Source: Buxus sempervirens
Lineage: Eukaryota; Streptophyta; Magnoliopsida; Buxales; Buxaceae
Reading direction: 5' to 3'
Length of the DNA: 64,000 nt
NCBI GenBank assembly: GCA_947561395.2
Contig: CANNZS020000005.1
Span: 62,001-126,000 of the forward strand
A program made the position numbers and the translations under genes. Of the stretch, positions 33,935 to 47,087 are shown in pieces. Under the pieces are notes generated by a model. That model ran no database searches. It was not told where the DNA came from and was given only the letters and a program-made list of their open reading frames with translations. How positions within the stretch are numbered: position 1 is the first letter of the stretch; every line of letters begins with the position of its first letter.

Positions 33935-35993
33935 TACTCTAGTTGACTAAAATCAATATTCAAATCATCAAAGTCTCCAGCAAGTTGATCATCTTCATAT
34001 TCTTGTTCTCTCAGTTCTGCCCTTAACCAATCTGTAAGACTGACACATGCTTGCACCATCTCCGGCGTTAATCTACTCCTGTAATCATCCACGGTTCGTT
34101 CACCTGCACTAAAAGCTGATTCCGATGCAACTGTGGACACCGGAACCGTTAGTATGCTCCCCCACTACTAGATAAATAACCTGATTTTGCTTCCACCATG
34201 TCAAAATGTTAAAAGCATTATGCTCTTCTATAGTATTGAAACTCATTGGGGGGGCTTTCTAAGAAAATCATTAATTCAGATGATCCCCCACTACTAGATG
34301 CTGGTTGTTTTCCCTTTCTTCTCCCACTTAAAAAATTCCAAGGGGAATTATCTGGTAGTGTTTGTTGGGTTCGCGTATGACTTTGTATGCTACTACTAGT
34401 ATCGTATTCACAAAAAAGTCTTTCTAATAGATTTCTTATTTTACGTATATCTATTTGAAAAGTAGAATTCATATTTTCATTTATTTCATCTATTAAGTCT
34501 TCAACTCCTAATTTAACCCTAGGGTCCATTGTAGTAGCTAAACAATATAAATTAGGCATCTCTTGCCAATATTTTAAAATTTTAGTTTCCATTGCAGGGA
34601 TAATTTCCTTAGCAATGGGTACATCTCTATATTGTTTAAAACAAATACTTATTTGATATAAACAAGTTATAATACTTGAGGATGTTGGGTAATAAACTAC
34701 TGATAAATATTTTGTTGCATCATAAAAAACTTTTAAAAAATCTCTTAAAATTTCGGCTATTTGCCAATCAAGATCTTCTAAGTCACTTTCAGGCATTTTA
34801 CTTTTATAAAATATTGTAATTTCTTGTTTTAATCCTAGTGCAGCTTCTAGCATTAAATATGTTGAATTCCACCTATGTTCAACATCTAGGGTAATTTTTT
34901 TATATTGCTTTCCTAAAGTTTCACAATAATATTTAAATTCGCTAGCGGTTGTGCTAGATTGTTTTATAAATCTTACTGCATCTCTAATATTTATTAAATG
35001 ATGTTGAACAATTTTTAATCCATCTTGCACAACTAAATTAAGGATATGACAAGCACACCTAACATGAAATAAACTTCCATCTATATTTAAGTTTAATTGT
35101 TGTCTTAATATTCCTACTGCAACATTATTAGTACTTGCATTATCAAGTGCTAGAGCCATTATTTTATTGTATATTTTATAATTTCTTAGATTTCTAGTTA
35201 TAGCATTTGATATATTCATTCCAGTATGGCTAGCATCTAGTGGTTCAAAAGTTATTATTCTTTTTTCCATATTCCAATTTTCATCAATATAATATGCAGT
35301 TATAGCTAAATAACTTATTTGTTGTCTACTTGTCCAAATATCTGAGGTTAAAGCTATCTTAAAAGTACTGTTTGACAAAGTTTCTATTAATGCAGTTTTC
35401 ATTTTTCCATATAATTTTATTGCATCCTTTCTTAAAGTGTGGGGTGAAAAAGGTTTAAATTGTGGTGCTAAATATTTAGTTATTAAACGGTGAAATCTTT
35501 TAGAATCTATTAATCTAAAGGGTAATTCTTCTTGAATTACCCACTTTACTATTTCAAGCCTAGTTTCTTCTTGATTAAAAATAAAATTACTCATAGCAAC
35601 ACTACTAGTAGAAATTTGGGTTTGCCTAGGGTCAATTTGGCCATGTTTTGGAAGGCATTTTTGCAAATGCCGGTTCAAGTGGCCTGTACCACCTTTGCCT
35701 TTACAACTAAAATGTTTTTTGCAATGGTTACACACTGCCTTCTCTTCACTCCCTACACTTTCAATTGTAAAATTGAGCCAAACACCGGAGGTTCTACTCC
35801 TCTTGGTGCTCCTAGGTGGTAGGGAAGACGATCCCATATCTTGTGAGGGTAATTCTGTTTCAAGATCTTGGATGGGAGGGTCATTATATTGGGGTTGGGT
35901 TATATCATCAGAAAATACTGGGTCAGAAAGGGGTCTAAGATATTCCCTTTCTTCAGTGTCAAAAAACATAGGATACCTAGGGTCCATTATCAA
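33935..35993 (-). pseudogene. hAT transposase (Ac/DAYSLEEPER type), near-complete
   Basis: From 35993, a 591-codon frame reads a BED zinc finger (C88, C91, H105/H109, C113) and then the RNase H-like catalytic core with D218 in LTSDIW and D284 in ALDNAS, followed by the insertion domain. The frame ends at 34218 after a change in a C run. A second frame (34140-33935) carries the hATC dimerisation motif STVASESAFSAGERTVDDYRSRL and ends DFDDLNIDFSQLEYV, right at the solo LTR. The linker that usually joins WW(K/R) to VPVSTVASESAF is partly deleted. It is probably inactive but only lightly damaged, hence fairly young. Confidence 0.85.
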
Positions 35994-36688
35994 ATTTTTG
36001 GAAAAAAAAATTCTTAATAAATAATATTATAATAAATATTTGGTGATATTAATTTATAAGAAAGGTAGAAGGAGAGACTTACTTATAATAATAATATTTA
36101 TACTAATTTTAAAATCGGAAAATTAAATAGAAGAATACCTCTTTAGAATGAATCTTGAACTTTGCAATTGAAGCATTCAACCTCCAGAGTCCAATTTCCC
36201 AATTTTGATGCTTGAACAATTAGAAGAGATCGAGTATCACCAATTTCCAATTACAACAATTAGAGCAAAGAAACTATTTGATAATCAATTAGAAGAGAGT
36301 AGGAGATTGTAGAAGTGGTGTGGTTTGGAGTGGGAAAGGGAGTGGCTATTTATAGAAAATTAAAAGTGGCTTTTTACCACCTCTACCCTTTAATATGACT
36401 GTTATTTTGCAGTTGGAAGGGTAGAAAAGGTATTTTAATTATCAATTACAACTATAGTCCCCCACCAATATAGCTGTTATATGGCTGTTGGGGGGAAAAG
36501 AGAGCTAGCCGTTGGCTAGCTCTCTGGCGGGCCAGGCGGGCCGCCGGGCAGGCCGGCCCGCATGTCCAGCGGGCTAGCGCGCGGGCCAGCCCGCCTGGGC
36601 ATGCGCAGCCTGCGTGGGCCCGGGCTGGCACGCGGGCCCGCGTGCCCTGGCAGGCCGGCATGACCCGTTGCTCATGCCTATGCACACG

Positions 36689-37176
36689 GACGCACGTGCT
36701 ACGCGCGTGCATTGCGCACCCTTTGTTCTTTTTCTGAACACTCTTTTAATTAAAAAATAGTTGGGGCGTTCTTTTTTTAAATGAAATTTGGCTATATGGG
36801 CGTGCGAAAAGCTACAAACCCCATCTACCTATAAAAGTATTTGCACAATAATAATTTGGCATAAAAATCTTATTTTTGTCACAATCAAATATGAAAGTTT
36901 GCCATCCAAGGAAGATTAGCAAATCATACTTTATTTTATCAACACAAGTAACTAACATTTACCTAATAAAAAAATCTTCTGGGTAGCCTTGTACATAAGT
37001 CAGCCTTTCAAACGTTTTGGAATGAAATTAATACAACCCCTCCAAAATCCCTATTATAGTGGATCTAAAATAAATGATTACAATGAAAAAAATAGAGATA
37101 TGAGATTCTAACATCAATTAAAATAAATAATTTGATTTGTTATTTCTTAAATATTTAATTAAGCACTTTAATTCAA
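36689..37176. repeat. Dispersed AT-rich repeat shared with 41524-41930
   Basis: 36838-37176 aligns with 41524-41880 (for example ATAATTTGGCATAAAA and ATTTTATCAACACAAGTAA). No reading frame of note. The alignment resumes after the MITE, at about 37656. Confidence 0.65.
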
Positions 37177-37646
37177 GGGATAATTACACTTATATTCCCT
37201 AAGGTTTGTCACTTATGCATATAGACTCCCTGGCATTTGAAAAATATCAACAACCACCATTGACATTTACATGAATGGTCACAATGCTCTTTTTTGTTAG
37301 TTCAAGAATATTAAAAAGATCAAACTAACCCTTGAGATTAAATTTGTTCAAAAGCCAATGTAATCCCAAAAATAATAAGTCTCAATAAAAACAAAATTCC
37401 AACTTTCACTAGCAAGCATTCTCCAAAAGTTTCCTTATAAATCTACAAATAATAGTAATTTTATCATTTAGCATATAAGATAAGGTATTTTATTCAAACT
37501 AAAGGTTATTTTAGGTATAAAACCTTTAGAAGGGGGCTCTGTGATCATTTGTGCAAATGTCAAAGGAGATTATTGCTATTTTCTAAATGTCAGGGGGTCT
37601 ACACGCATAAGTGACAAGCCTCAGAGGTACTAAATGTATTTATCCC
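37177..37646. mobile_element. MULE-type MITE, 470 bp
   Basis: Terminal inverted repeats of about 40 bp (GGGATAATTACACTTATATT...) are flanked by an exact 9-bp duplication TTAATTCAA (37168-37176 and 37647-37655). The related repeat near 41870 lacks it. Non-coding. Confidence 0.85.
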
Positions 37647-37655
37647 TTAATTCAA

Positions 37656-37923
37656 TTTTGGAAAAATGAAAATATTTAATCAAAATTTTAAAAGGATTTT
37701 AATATTTTCTAAGAACAATTTCTTTGTTTTCAGTCGCAACAGGCTTAGATTAGTGTGAGATATAATAGCCCTTGTGCTTACCCAAACCTAACTTGACAAA
37801 GTTTTCAAGTTTCACATTGAAACCAAAGCGTAACCCTAAAATGAAAATAGAAACCCGAAATGCATAGTGCATGAGATAATGTCAAACCATTCAAATAGAA
37901 ACCTGTCACGAGATCCTTGTGGG
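37656..37923. other. Intergenic DNA
   Basis: Continuation of the dispersed repeat, then AT-rich sequence. Nothing else recognised. Confidence 0.5.
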
Positions 37924-38580
37924 TAGGGGTGCTAATCGGGCCGTGCCGGGCCCTTAATAGTGGGCACGCGCCCTACGCCTGGCACGGCCCACTCCCCTAG
38001 TTGTACTGTGCCCGAAATAGTGGGCCGTGCCGGGTTGTTTGTGCCATACCGTGCATGCCTAGCACGGCCCACTCCCCATGCTGGGCCGTGCCATGCTGGG
38101 CCATTAGGGTCATGCTATTCCGGGCTGTTAGGGCCGTTCGTGCCTAATGGGCCATTAGGGCCGTGCCGGGCACTCCTCTAGTTGTGCTGTGTCAGGCCCT
38201 TAATAGTGGACATGCGGCTCGTTAGGGCACAGCCCGCCAAACACACAAGCGGCACAACCCGCGTCAAGTGAGCTCGATGGGGGCCGGGCCGCCTACGACC
38301 AACTAGGCACGCCAACGGCTAGCCGTTTTTCTCCCTAAAATGATTCAATTTTTTTTTTACAATTTTACCCCCCCCCAACAACCATATTAGGAGGTATACT
38401 TTTAATTGATTGTAAATGACCATTTTTATTCTTCCAACAGTCATATTTGAGGGTAAATGTGGTAAAATGCCACTTTTGGTTTTCTATAAATAGGCCTAAC
38501 CCTTCCCAATCCTTTGTTCTCTCAATCCTCTCCGATTATGTGCAACACCCTTCTTATCTCTCTGGCATCACAGACCGTTC
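37924..38580 (+). mobile_element. Truncated hAT end (terminal repeat and promoter region)
   Basis: Begins TAGGGGTGCTAATCGGGCC, followed by about 270 bases with many GGGCCGTGCC/GGCACGGCCC motifs. The rest (38340-38510) resembles, in reverse, the transposase-side end of the hAT at 31754-36680, including a TATAAATAGGCC word at about 38487. No transposase or matching right end was found. It is a fragment or a very divergent non-autonomous copy. Confidence 0.55.
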
Positions 38581-39125
38581 TCACCTTCTAACTCACCACA
38601 ACGAGGAGATGGAGAGTTCTTGAAGATTGGCTCTCTAGCTCTCTCTCTTCCATTTTTAAATCTTTTCGTTTTCTCAACTCTCGTTTTGGCATTTGGGAAC
38701 AGATTACATTTTATCAGTTCTGATTTGTATATACCACCTTCAGAAAAAGCAAACAGAAGAAGGAAAATTAGGGTTTTGTTTCTACGAAGATGCCTTGTTG
38801 TTGTGGTGTAAATAGAAGATATGTATTCATCACCCAAAGTAAAACTAACATTACTAACAAATTTGCCCTAATTTTGTGTTCATCTATTCTCATGCTCTTT
38901 TCTCATCAAATCGATCTTTGCGCTTTCCACCTTGATGTTCAACTTCTTTTCTTAACTAAATGAAGGATAAAGTCTGAAGGTTTCTAAGGATTTCCCCAGA
39001 TTCTTCCGCCTCTATGGTTTCTCCCCTTTTTTTTTTGGTGATTTGTCTCAGACCAATTTTGGATCTCAGAGATTCTTTAGTTAAGGGTTTAAAAGGATAC
39101 AAATAATTTCAACTCGAACGTACAG
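38581..39125. other. Intergenic DNA of unknown origin
   Basis: Open frames here are short and unconvincing. It may belong to the truncated hAT or to captured DNA. Nothing recognised with confidence. Confidence 0.35.
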
Positions 39126-39303
39126 GTACGATCTCAAGGGCTTCTCGACCAAGGAACCTTCACGAAAGTTTATAATGCCTGGATTATTTAGACTGAAAAA
39201 AAGCGTATCAAAGAAGGTTGTTGGGAAGGAAAAACATGACCAGAATAGAAACATTGAAGGAGGAAGTGGTATGAGAAGAAATCGATTCATAACAATTACC
39301 ATC
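39126..39303 (+). pseudogene. Possible protein-kinase N-lobe fragment (CIPK-like)
   Basis: Short pieces in different frames resemble the start of a CIPK/SnRK3 kinase: RYDLKG, then LLDQGTFTKVYNA (a glycine-loop pattern G-T-F-x-K-V-Y), then KSVSKKVVGKEK, close to the usual SVAIKVVGKEK of the catalytic-lysine strand. The order and spacing are right, but the frame changes make this tentative. It is decayed and could not work. Confidence 0.35.
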
Positions 39304-39443
39304 AGTGGAACACATCTTTCAATTTAGAAACTTTCGACTGAACATCTGATCTCCCGGAATCGTCTAATCCAACGGCCGGCACTTGCGTATTTTTTGATAT
39401 TAGCGTGATTCTCCCGTTTCAGGAGATGGAGTCGGGAAAATGT

Positions 39444-41523
<2,080 letters not shown>

Positions 41524-41967
41524 GTTGCACGATCATAATTTGGCATAAAATTTTATTGTTGTCACAATCAAATACTAAATTTTGGCATCTAAGGAAGAAT
41601 AGCAAATTTTACATTATTTTATCAACACAAGTAAATAACATTTAGTTAATAAAAAAATTCTTATGGGATTTTATGTAAATCTCATCGCCTCCTACATAAG
41701 TCAGCCTTTCAAATGTTTTGGAATAAAATCAACACAACCCATCGGAAATCACTATTACATTGGATCTAAGATAAATGATTGCAACAGAAATAATAGAGTT
41801 ATGAGAGATTCTAAAATCAATTTAAATAAATCATTCGATGATTTATTATTTCTTAAATATCTAAGCGTATTAACTTTTGAAAAAAAATGAAAATCTTTAA
41901 TCAAAATTTAAAAATGTTTTTAATATCTTCTATGAATAACCTTTGTGCATGTGTCCAAAAGGCATGC
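41524..41967. repeat. Dispersed AT-rich repeat, second copy
   Basis: Aligns with 36838-37176 plus 37656-37700, and lacks the MITE found there. It is followed directly by the target site of the hAT at 41976. Confidence 0.65.
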
Positions 41968-42479
41968 TCTGATACTAGAGCTGGCAACGGGTCGGGTTGG
42001 GTCGGGTCATAATCGGGTTAAGAGTTAATCGGGTTGGGTCGGGTTGAACCCCGATTAGTGGCGGGTTGGGAAAACCCCAAACCGAACCCAACCCGCCACT
42101 AATTGGGTTCAACCCGCCAACCCGATTATTTATTTATTTTTTATTTTTTTTGCAAAACCAGTTTTACTTTTACTGTTTTACATCTTTGGACAAAAATATT
42201 ATAGTTTTATTGACCGTTAATACTACAATATTCCTATTAAACTATGGTCTTTGTCACTCTCGTAAAATCTGGCAATGAGATTCTAAACCTTGCTCTCCAA
42301 GATCATGTTCATTACTACGATGAATTTATTAAACACTGTTTCCACAAGATGTGAACCGGAATTGAACTGCAATGTTGAACGTGGACCACGTGGTTAACTA
42401 GATCCGCCTACTAATGGGTTAATTTCACGTCAACTCCGGCTTTTAGAAGATTACATCCCAGCAGTGATCTATTAAAACC

Positions 42480-42669
42480 TAATGAATTTATTCTGGTTCA
42501 TGTTGATCTATTTAATTGATGAAAACAGTGTCAGGTGCAGATCGGTGGTAGGGAATGCGGTGACCAGCAGACCAGGGACTCCATCTTCGGCACGCTTGTC
42601 TTCAAACCACTTCACCACTCTCTTACGCGGCAACTTTGTCACATGCACGATGCTGCTGATCATTGCATT
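42480..42669 (-). pseudogene. Captured OCP3-like homeodomain exon
   Basis: An ATATGCAG acceptor precedes 42669. The exon encodes NAMISSIVHVTKLP, then RKRVVKWFEDKRAEDGVP. This matches the C-terminal homeodomain-like helix of plant OCP3 (overexpressor of cationic peroxidase 3), where WFEDKR stands for the WFQNRR of classic homeodomains. After GVP the sequence departs from the family. Only the last exon is present. Confidence 0.75.
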
Positions 42670-43387
42670 CTGCATATTAGAGTTAGCAATTAGAATGAAA
42701 AGAATCACTGATTTGTAGAAAAAAAACATGTGAGAGGATCTTAGTCTCTCTAAAAGAACTAAAAGGTTTTAAGACATGATAAACAGCAATGAAATATAAG
42801 GATATTCAAACAACAATAAAAGCATGCATTTGACACCAGTATACCAAGCAAAGTATCTTGGTATGGATGTCTGAGATCAATTGCCAAGAGAAAGATACAC
42901 AAAAGATACTGTAACAACACATATGTTTGTTAATTTAGGCAGTTGACATCCCGAAAGCTGAGGCAAAACCCTGAAAGTAATAATTAACCAATGCACAGTC
43001 AATACAAAAAAATATGCTTCCTTAGGAACTCTCTTAACAACAAACAGAGAGAGAGCGAGAGAGAGCTGCACCATTTAACTGCTGAAGTTATAAGGCATAG
43101 CGCATTGAAAATTTGAAATCATGGTCCAGGTCCTAAACCCTTGATTACCACATCAGATATCTAGCATTAGATATCTTAATCTTACAAACACCCGCATGAA
43201 CCAAACCTGGTGTAATGGAATGATCTGTAGAGGATTAATCATGTTGATGAATGCATACCCCACATTGCATTTGTTCTATTAGGAAACATATTTGAAAGAA
43301 AGCCAAAGCAGTAAACCACATATATAGCAGCTGAACACATATAGGGAGTTTCTAAAAGAGAAAAAAGAACGAAGACAATCACTTGCC

Positions 43388-44030
43388 TTGAAGTCATTTG
43401 GCAAATAAATGAAATCATAAGTTCCTTGACGATGTGCATCAATTGCAGCTAGAAGCATTTTTGAAGTATACCTATCGTTACAACACCAAAAAAAATTAAG
43501 GGTGAAAAATGATAAATACAAACTCAGAAATGGAAACTAAACCAAATGACCCTGAAGCTTTCTTCTACCAAGGGATGGCTCCAAGGAAATGAAAGTACTT
43601 AATATAACATATGCCGGCATAAACAAATTCTACATTCTCTAGGCCTCAGACAAAATTTCTGGAAGCCAACATCAAGATGACTTGGATTATCCAAATCATC
43701 CACCAGCTTGACATGTTATGAACAAAAAGCAAAAAGCAACAGAAAGCATGCCAATCAGGAATAAAGATTATCAAATTGTTTTCAATATTAATAGAATATA
43801 CAACTGTGTTGTCCAAACAGAGCTAAGTAAGCACTGGAAGATGTATTTCAACCAAAAAAAAAAGCAGCATTGGAAAAAGGGAAAAAGAACAATGGCAAAG
43901 GAACAGAGGATGATCTACGTACTTGTTAGGAATGTTCTTTATCATAAGTGTTGTTCGGATATCTTCCCCTTGCACTATGCGGTCAATATCAAGTTCATAC
44001 CAAAGGCAACAATTATTAGTAACAATGGAA
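43388..44030 (-). pseudogene. Captured Mei2-like RNA-binding domain, two exons with intron
   Basis: The first exon segment (about 44030-43923) encodes YELDIDRIVQGED, then RTTLMIKNIPNK, the start of the C-terminal RRM of Mei2-like proteins. A GTACGT donor follows. The next exon (43471-43388) encodes YTSKMLLAAIDAH, then GTYDFIYLPNDFK. The splice rebuilds the conserved NKYTSKM junction exactly. The second exon ends at GCAAGT, so a GC donor. Later RRM strands are missing. Retained introns show that genomic DNA was captured. Confidence 0.85.
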
Positions 44031-45584
44031 GGATAAAAAAACAAAAAGAGAAAGAAAAATCAGCAGATTTCATGATATCGAACTGCTTTAAAGACTTACC
44101 CTTAACAGCATAAACCATCAGGTCCATATCAGCATTCAACTTTTCATATCACAAGTATAAAATATACTGTGTTATTCAATGCTTCTTATCTTGATCATCC
44201 TCTACAGCAATAAAAATGCATAGCTACAAGAATAAATAATTCATTTCCTTACTCTTTTTGTTACATGACATTTTTTTTTTGGTAAAGTACATGACATTTC
44301 CTAAAAATAGTCGAATATACGAACATTCATTGCTTGTCATTTTTGACAACCCTAGAGTTCAAATTTCTCGTAATTACACAAATAGAATGGCTTATGGTAG
44401 TGAGATCTCCTTGCCTGTTAAGCAGCCCAAACCCATTTGTCCCTTCTCCCACCTCTCTCCTCTTGTTCCTCTCTTATCCTTTTTCTCCCCTCTCCATGCT
44501 CGTTCTCGAGAGATCTCAAGCCGCTACGAACATATAAAAACCCCACCAGCATCCTTTCTTTTAGCTAAACATTAAAACATGATCTGATGCAACCCTTATA
44601 CACAGAGCTATATGTACTGCACGAACATATATGTTCTTCAAAGTAATTTTCGAAATAATAGAAGGCTACGGTCTCAAGAATCAAGATCAAGAAGAGACAA
44701 AAAAAAAACAAAATAAAAACGAAAATATCCACGGATCTGAAGTGAAGAGTCTCCATTCCAAGCAAAAAAAGACTTACAAATAATATGAGGAGCAGTGGAG
44801 CACCGAGAAGAATGCTTGAATCTAGGGTTTTGTGGTGCCAAACCCTAACAGAAATGTAAGAGGAAATGAAAGAACGTGACTTCACTGGGCCGTTGCCTCT
44901 TATTCGTGACAGGGTGCTTTGCCAGGGAACGAGATAGAGATTTGGAGATGGAGTCAATACTCAACACAGCAGAATCGTAGCAAGAGGCATGAAGGTTGAA
45001 GGATGATCTCCTTTTTGAAAATACCGCAGGAGAGAACCCTTTCAATACTCAGGCTTCCTTCTCTTCTTTTTACTCGAAGCTGATTGTCATACGGAGAGGT
45101 CGGAAATCCAAAAGAGGGCCCGAAATCGAATCTAGGGTTTTTTTTTGTGGTGCCAAACCCTAAAACAATGTGAGAACTGAGAAGAGGAAACAAACGAGAG
45201 GAGCTGAAAGCTTGAATGGAACCATGGAAGAGCCGATTAGCCGCAGAGAAGAAGAGGGTGAGAGTCGAGAGACTTTGAGAGGGCGAGAGGCAAACTGGTG
45301 AGCGGCTGTGGCGAAGACAAAACGAAAAGTCGCAATTCCAAAACCCTTAACCCTAAATGGCTAATTCCGCTAAATGCAATTTCCGAAAATTTCGAAAAAT
45401 TTTTAATCGGGTAACCCGTCGGGTGTACGGGTTGTAATCGGGTTGACCCGATTTTGGACGGGTTGAGAAAACCTCAACCCGTATCCAACCCAATTAATAA
45501 ACGGGTCAACCCAACCCGTTTATAATCGGGTTAGACGGGTTGACCCGTCGGGTCGGTTCTCTTTTTGCCGGCTCTATCTGATAC

Positions 45585-46349
45585 CATATGTAATCGATAA
45601 TATTGATTAAGGAAATATATACAAAAAGCTTTGCGACTTCCTTTATTACATGAGAAGAGTGTGACTCCTTAAAAGGTCAGACAGAAGCAGAGACATGGAG
45701 TAAAGCATATACCACTAGTTATGTAAGATCCTGGATTTTATTAAGAAGTTTAATTAAGATTAAATAGAGATTAAAGGATTTAATGAGGTTAATTAAATCA
45801 AATTGTCTTTTAATTAGTTTGGGCTGGTTCAATTGGATCTGTTCACTCTCAGTGAACTGGTTTGTTGGTTTCTTGGTTTAAATGAAATAAGTGGTTTGGT
45901 TTATTGGATTAAGTAGACCGGTTTAGTTGATTTAGTTGGTTTAGGTATAAAATTGAATTTAATTAGTTTATTTAGGTTTGGTTTAGAGGTTTAATGGGTT
46001 AATCAATTAATTTTCTTGGGTTCAGTTTAGTGGGTTGGTTAGTTGGTTAATGGGGGTTTGGTTTATTTAAAACTATTATATAAATTGAAGTGGTTTATTT
46101 AAGTGGGTTTAAGTGGTTTATTTAAGAGGGTTTAGTTGGTTTAGTGGTTTATTTAAGTGATTTGGTTTAGTTGATTGGTTGGGAAAAAATATATATATAT
46201 ATCTTTTATATATCAAATAGGAGAACCCGAGGGTTCTCATTTTGTCGTTGACGGTTAGAAGCAGAGGGCGCAGGTACAGAGGAAGGAGAAGGGAGAAGAA
46301 GAAGAAGGGAGGAGAAAGAGTGCTCAAGGTAAGCAGCCTTTTCCTCTCT
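45585..46349 (+). repeat. GGTTTA-rich low-complexity DNA
   Basis: From about 45780 to 46185 the strand is built from degenerate GGTTTA, TGGTTTAG and TTAATT words. No regular array and no gene. A short AT microsatellite is near 46187-46202. Confidence 0.6.
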
Positions 46350-46697
46350 CACTACAAAAAAGATTGCATATAGCGGCGGACCTCCCAACACTTTTAGTAG
46401 CGGTCACTAAAACAGTGGACATTACCTTTTAGACTCCACCGACCTATAGCCTCTCAATCTCTCTCACTTGCGACAGGTAATTTTCAGAAGCTTTCCGGTT
46501 TTCGATCTCTCTCTCTCTCAGGCAACGAAGAAGATGTTGACGCCGGCGTCTGGTTCATCATCCGGCGGTATGGGCCGAACCACTTCATCTGCATGAAGCG
46601 GTTCCTCCATGGCGGCAGATGAAGGTCTCGGGTCCTAAGAGATCTCTTCATGGCTTCCGACATTAATCTAACGATCTGCTTCAGCTCGTCACTTCTC
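46350..46697. mobile_element. CACTA-like end joined to the broken GST
   Basis: Starts CACTACAAAAAAGATTGC followed by TAGCGGCGGAC, typical of a CACTA terminus. The right terminus is missing: GST intron sequence resumes at 46698 (CGATCCATTTC). Exon 2 of that GST is gone, so the insertion or a later deletion removed it. The DUF506 fragment lies within. Confidence 0.5.
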
Positions 46698-46705
46698 CGA
46701 TCCAT
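46484..46705 (-). pseudogene. Captured DUF506 (PDDEXK-like) C-terminal fragment
   Basis: A 73-codon open frame reads DELKQIVRLMSEAMKRSL, then HLPPWRNRFMQMKWFGPYRRM. This is the conserved C-terminal end of the plant DUF506/TIGR01615 family (typically LHLPPWR...YMQ.KWFGPYKRT), followed by a short tail and stop. The start ATG lies in GST-intron sequence by chance. It lacks the main part of the domain. It is next to a CACTA-like terminus, so capture is the likely route. Confidence 0.75.
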
Positions 46706-46779
46706 TTCATTAATTCACTGTTTACTATTCAGATATTTTCATGACTATACGGTAAGTAACATAATAATATCATGTTTAC

Positions 46780-47087
46780 CTTGTCCTCCACAAACTTCAT
46801 CCAGAACCGAGCCATGGCCTTACCGTAGGGTCTTGCGGCATTAAAGGGCTCTGTGGCCACGTCTCTTCAATGTATTGGAGGATGACGACTGACTCTGCAA
46901 TAGGTTTTACGCCATGAACAAGAACTGGGATCTTCTTGTGAACTAGATTGTACTGCAGAAGCAAGGGACTCTGGTTGGAGAGGTCTTCTTTTATGTACTC
47001 ATAGGATATCCCCTTAAGCTTTAGAGCCCATATGACGCGGTGAAGAAAAGCCCTAGGCCATGTTCCCAATAGCTTCACTTCTTCCAT
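46780..47087 (-). pseudogene. Solitary GST exon 1, frame-shifted
   Basis: Starts [18 protein letters not shown]: the catalytic Ser12-Pro13 pair is Arg-Ala. One base is missing in the MPQDPYG codons, so the exon is 308 instead of 309 bases and the frame ends in TVRPWLGSG. The donor site (GGTAAAC) remains. No exon 2 follows. Double loss, of catalytic residue and frame, means it has been dead for some time or was never active. Confidence 0.93.

Larger units (their letters stand above)
31754..36680 (-). mobile_element. Ac-like hAT transposon, interrupted by a solo LTR
   Basis: Ends are inverted copies starting TAGGCATGGGC and TAGGCATGAGC, flanked by an exact 8-bp duplication TGCACACG (31746-31753 and 36681-36688). 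Both subterminal regions are GC-rich with GGGCCGGCCCG-type motifs, as in many plant hATs. After removal of the LTR (32132-33934 plus TACTC) it is about 3.1 kb, normal for the group. The transposase is on the minus strand; a TATAAATAG word lies at about 36350 upstream of it. Confidence 0.93.
41976..45576. mobile_element. hAT element (Pack-hAT) carrying two host gene fragments
   Basis: Ends TAGAGCTGGCAACGGG and the inverse of TAGAGCCGGCAA, with an exact 8-bp duplication TCTGATAC (41968-41975 and 45577-45584). Both subterminal regions are dense in GGGTCGGGTTG-type motifs. No transposase is present in 3.6 kb. Instead, minus-strand exons of a Mei2-like gene and of an OCP3-like homeodomain gene lie inside, with intron borders. 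The minus-strand segment 45200-44850 has several short open stretches and AAACCCTA words that might be a captured 5' region; unproven. Confidence 0.92.

Noticed and set aside
36452-36712. GC-rich open frame near the right end of the Ac-like hAT
   Set aside because: It lies in the subterminal GGGCC motifs of the transposon; composition, not coding, explains it.
37960-38181. Open frame over GGGCCGTGCC repeats
   Set aside because: Same reason: subterminal repeat DNA of a truncated hAT.
43388-44030. Retrocopy origin for the Mei2-like fragment
   Set aside because: An intron with matching splice sites is retained, so genomic DNA was captured.
45780-46190. GGTTTA-rich stretch as an interstitial telomere
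   Set aside because: The units are irregular and mixed with TTAATT words; there is no run of TTTAGGG.
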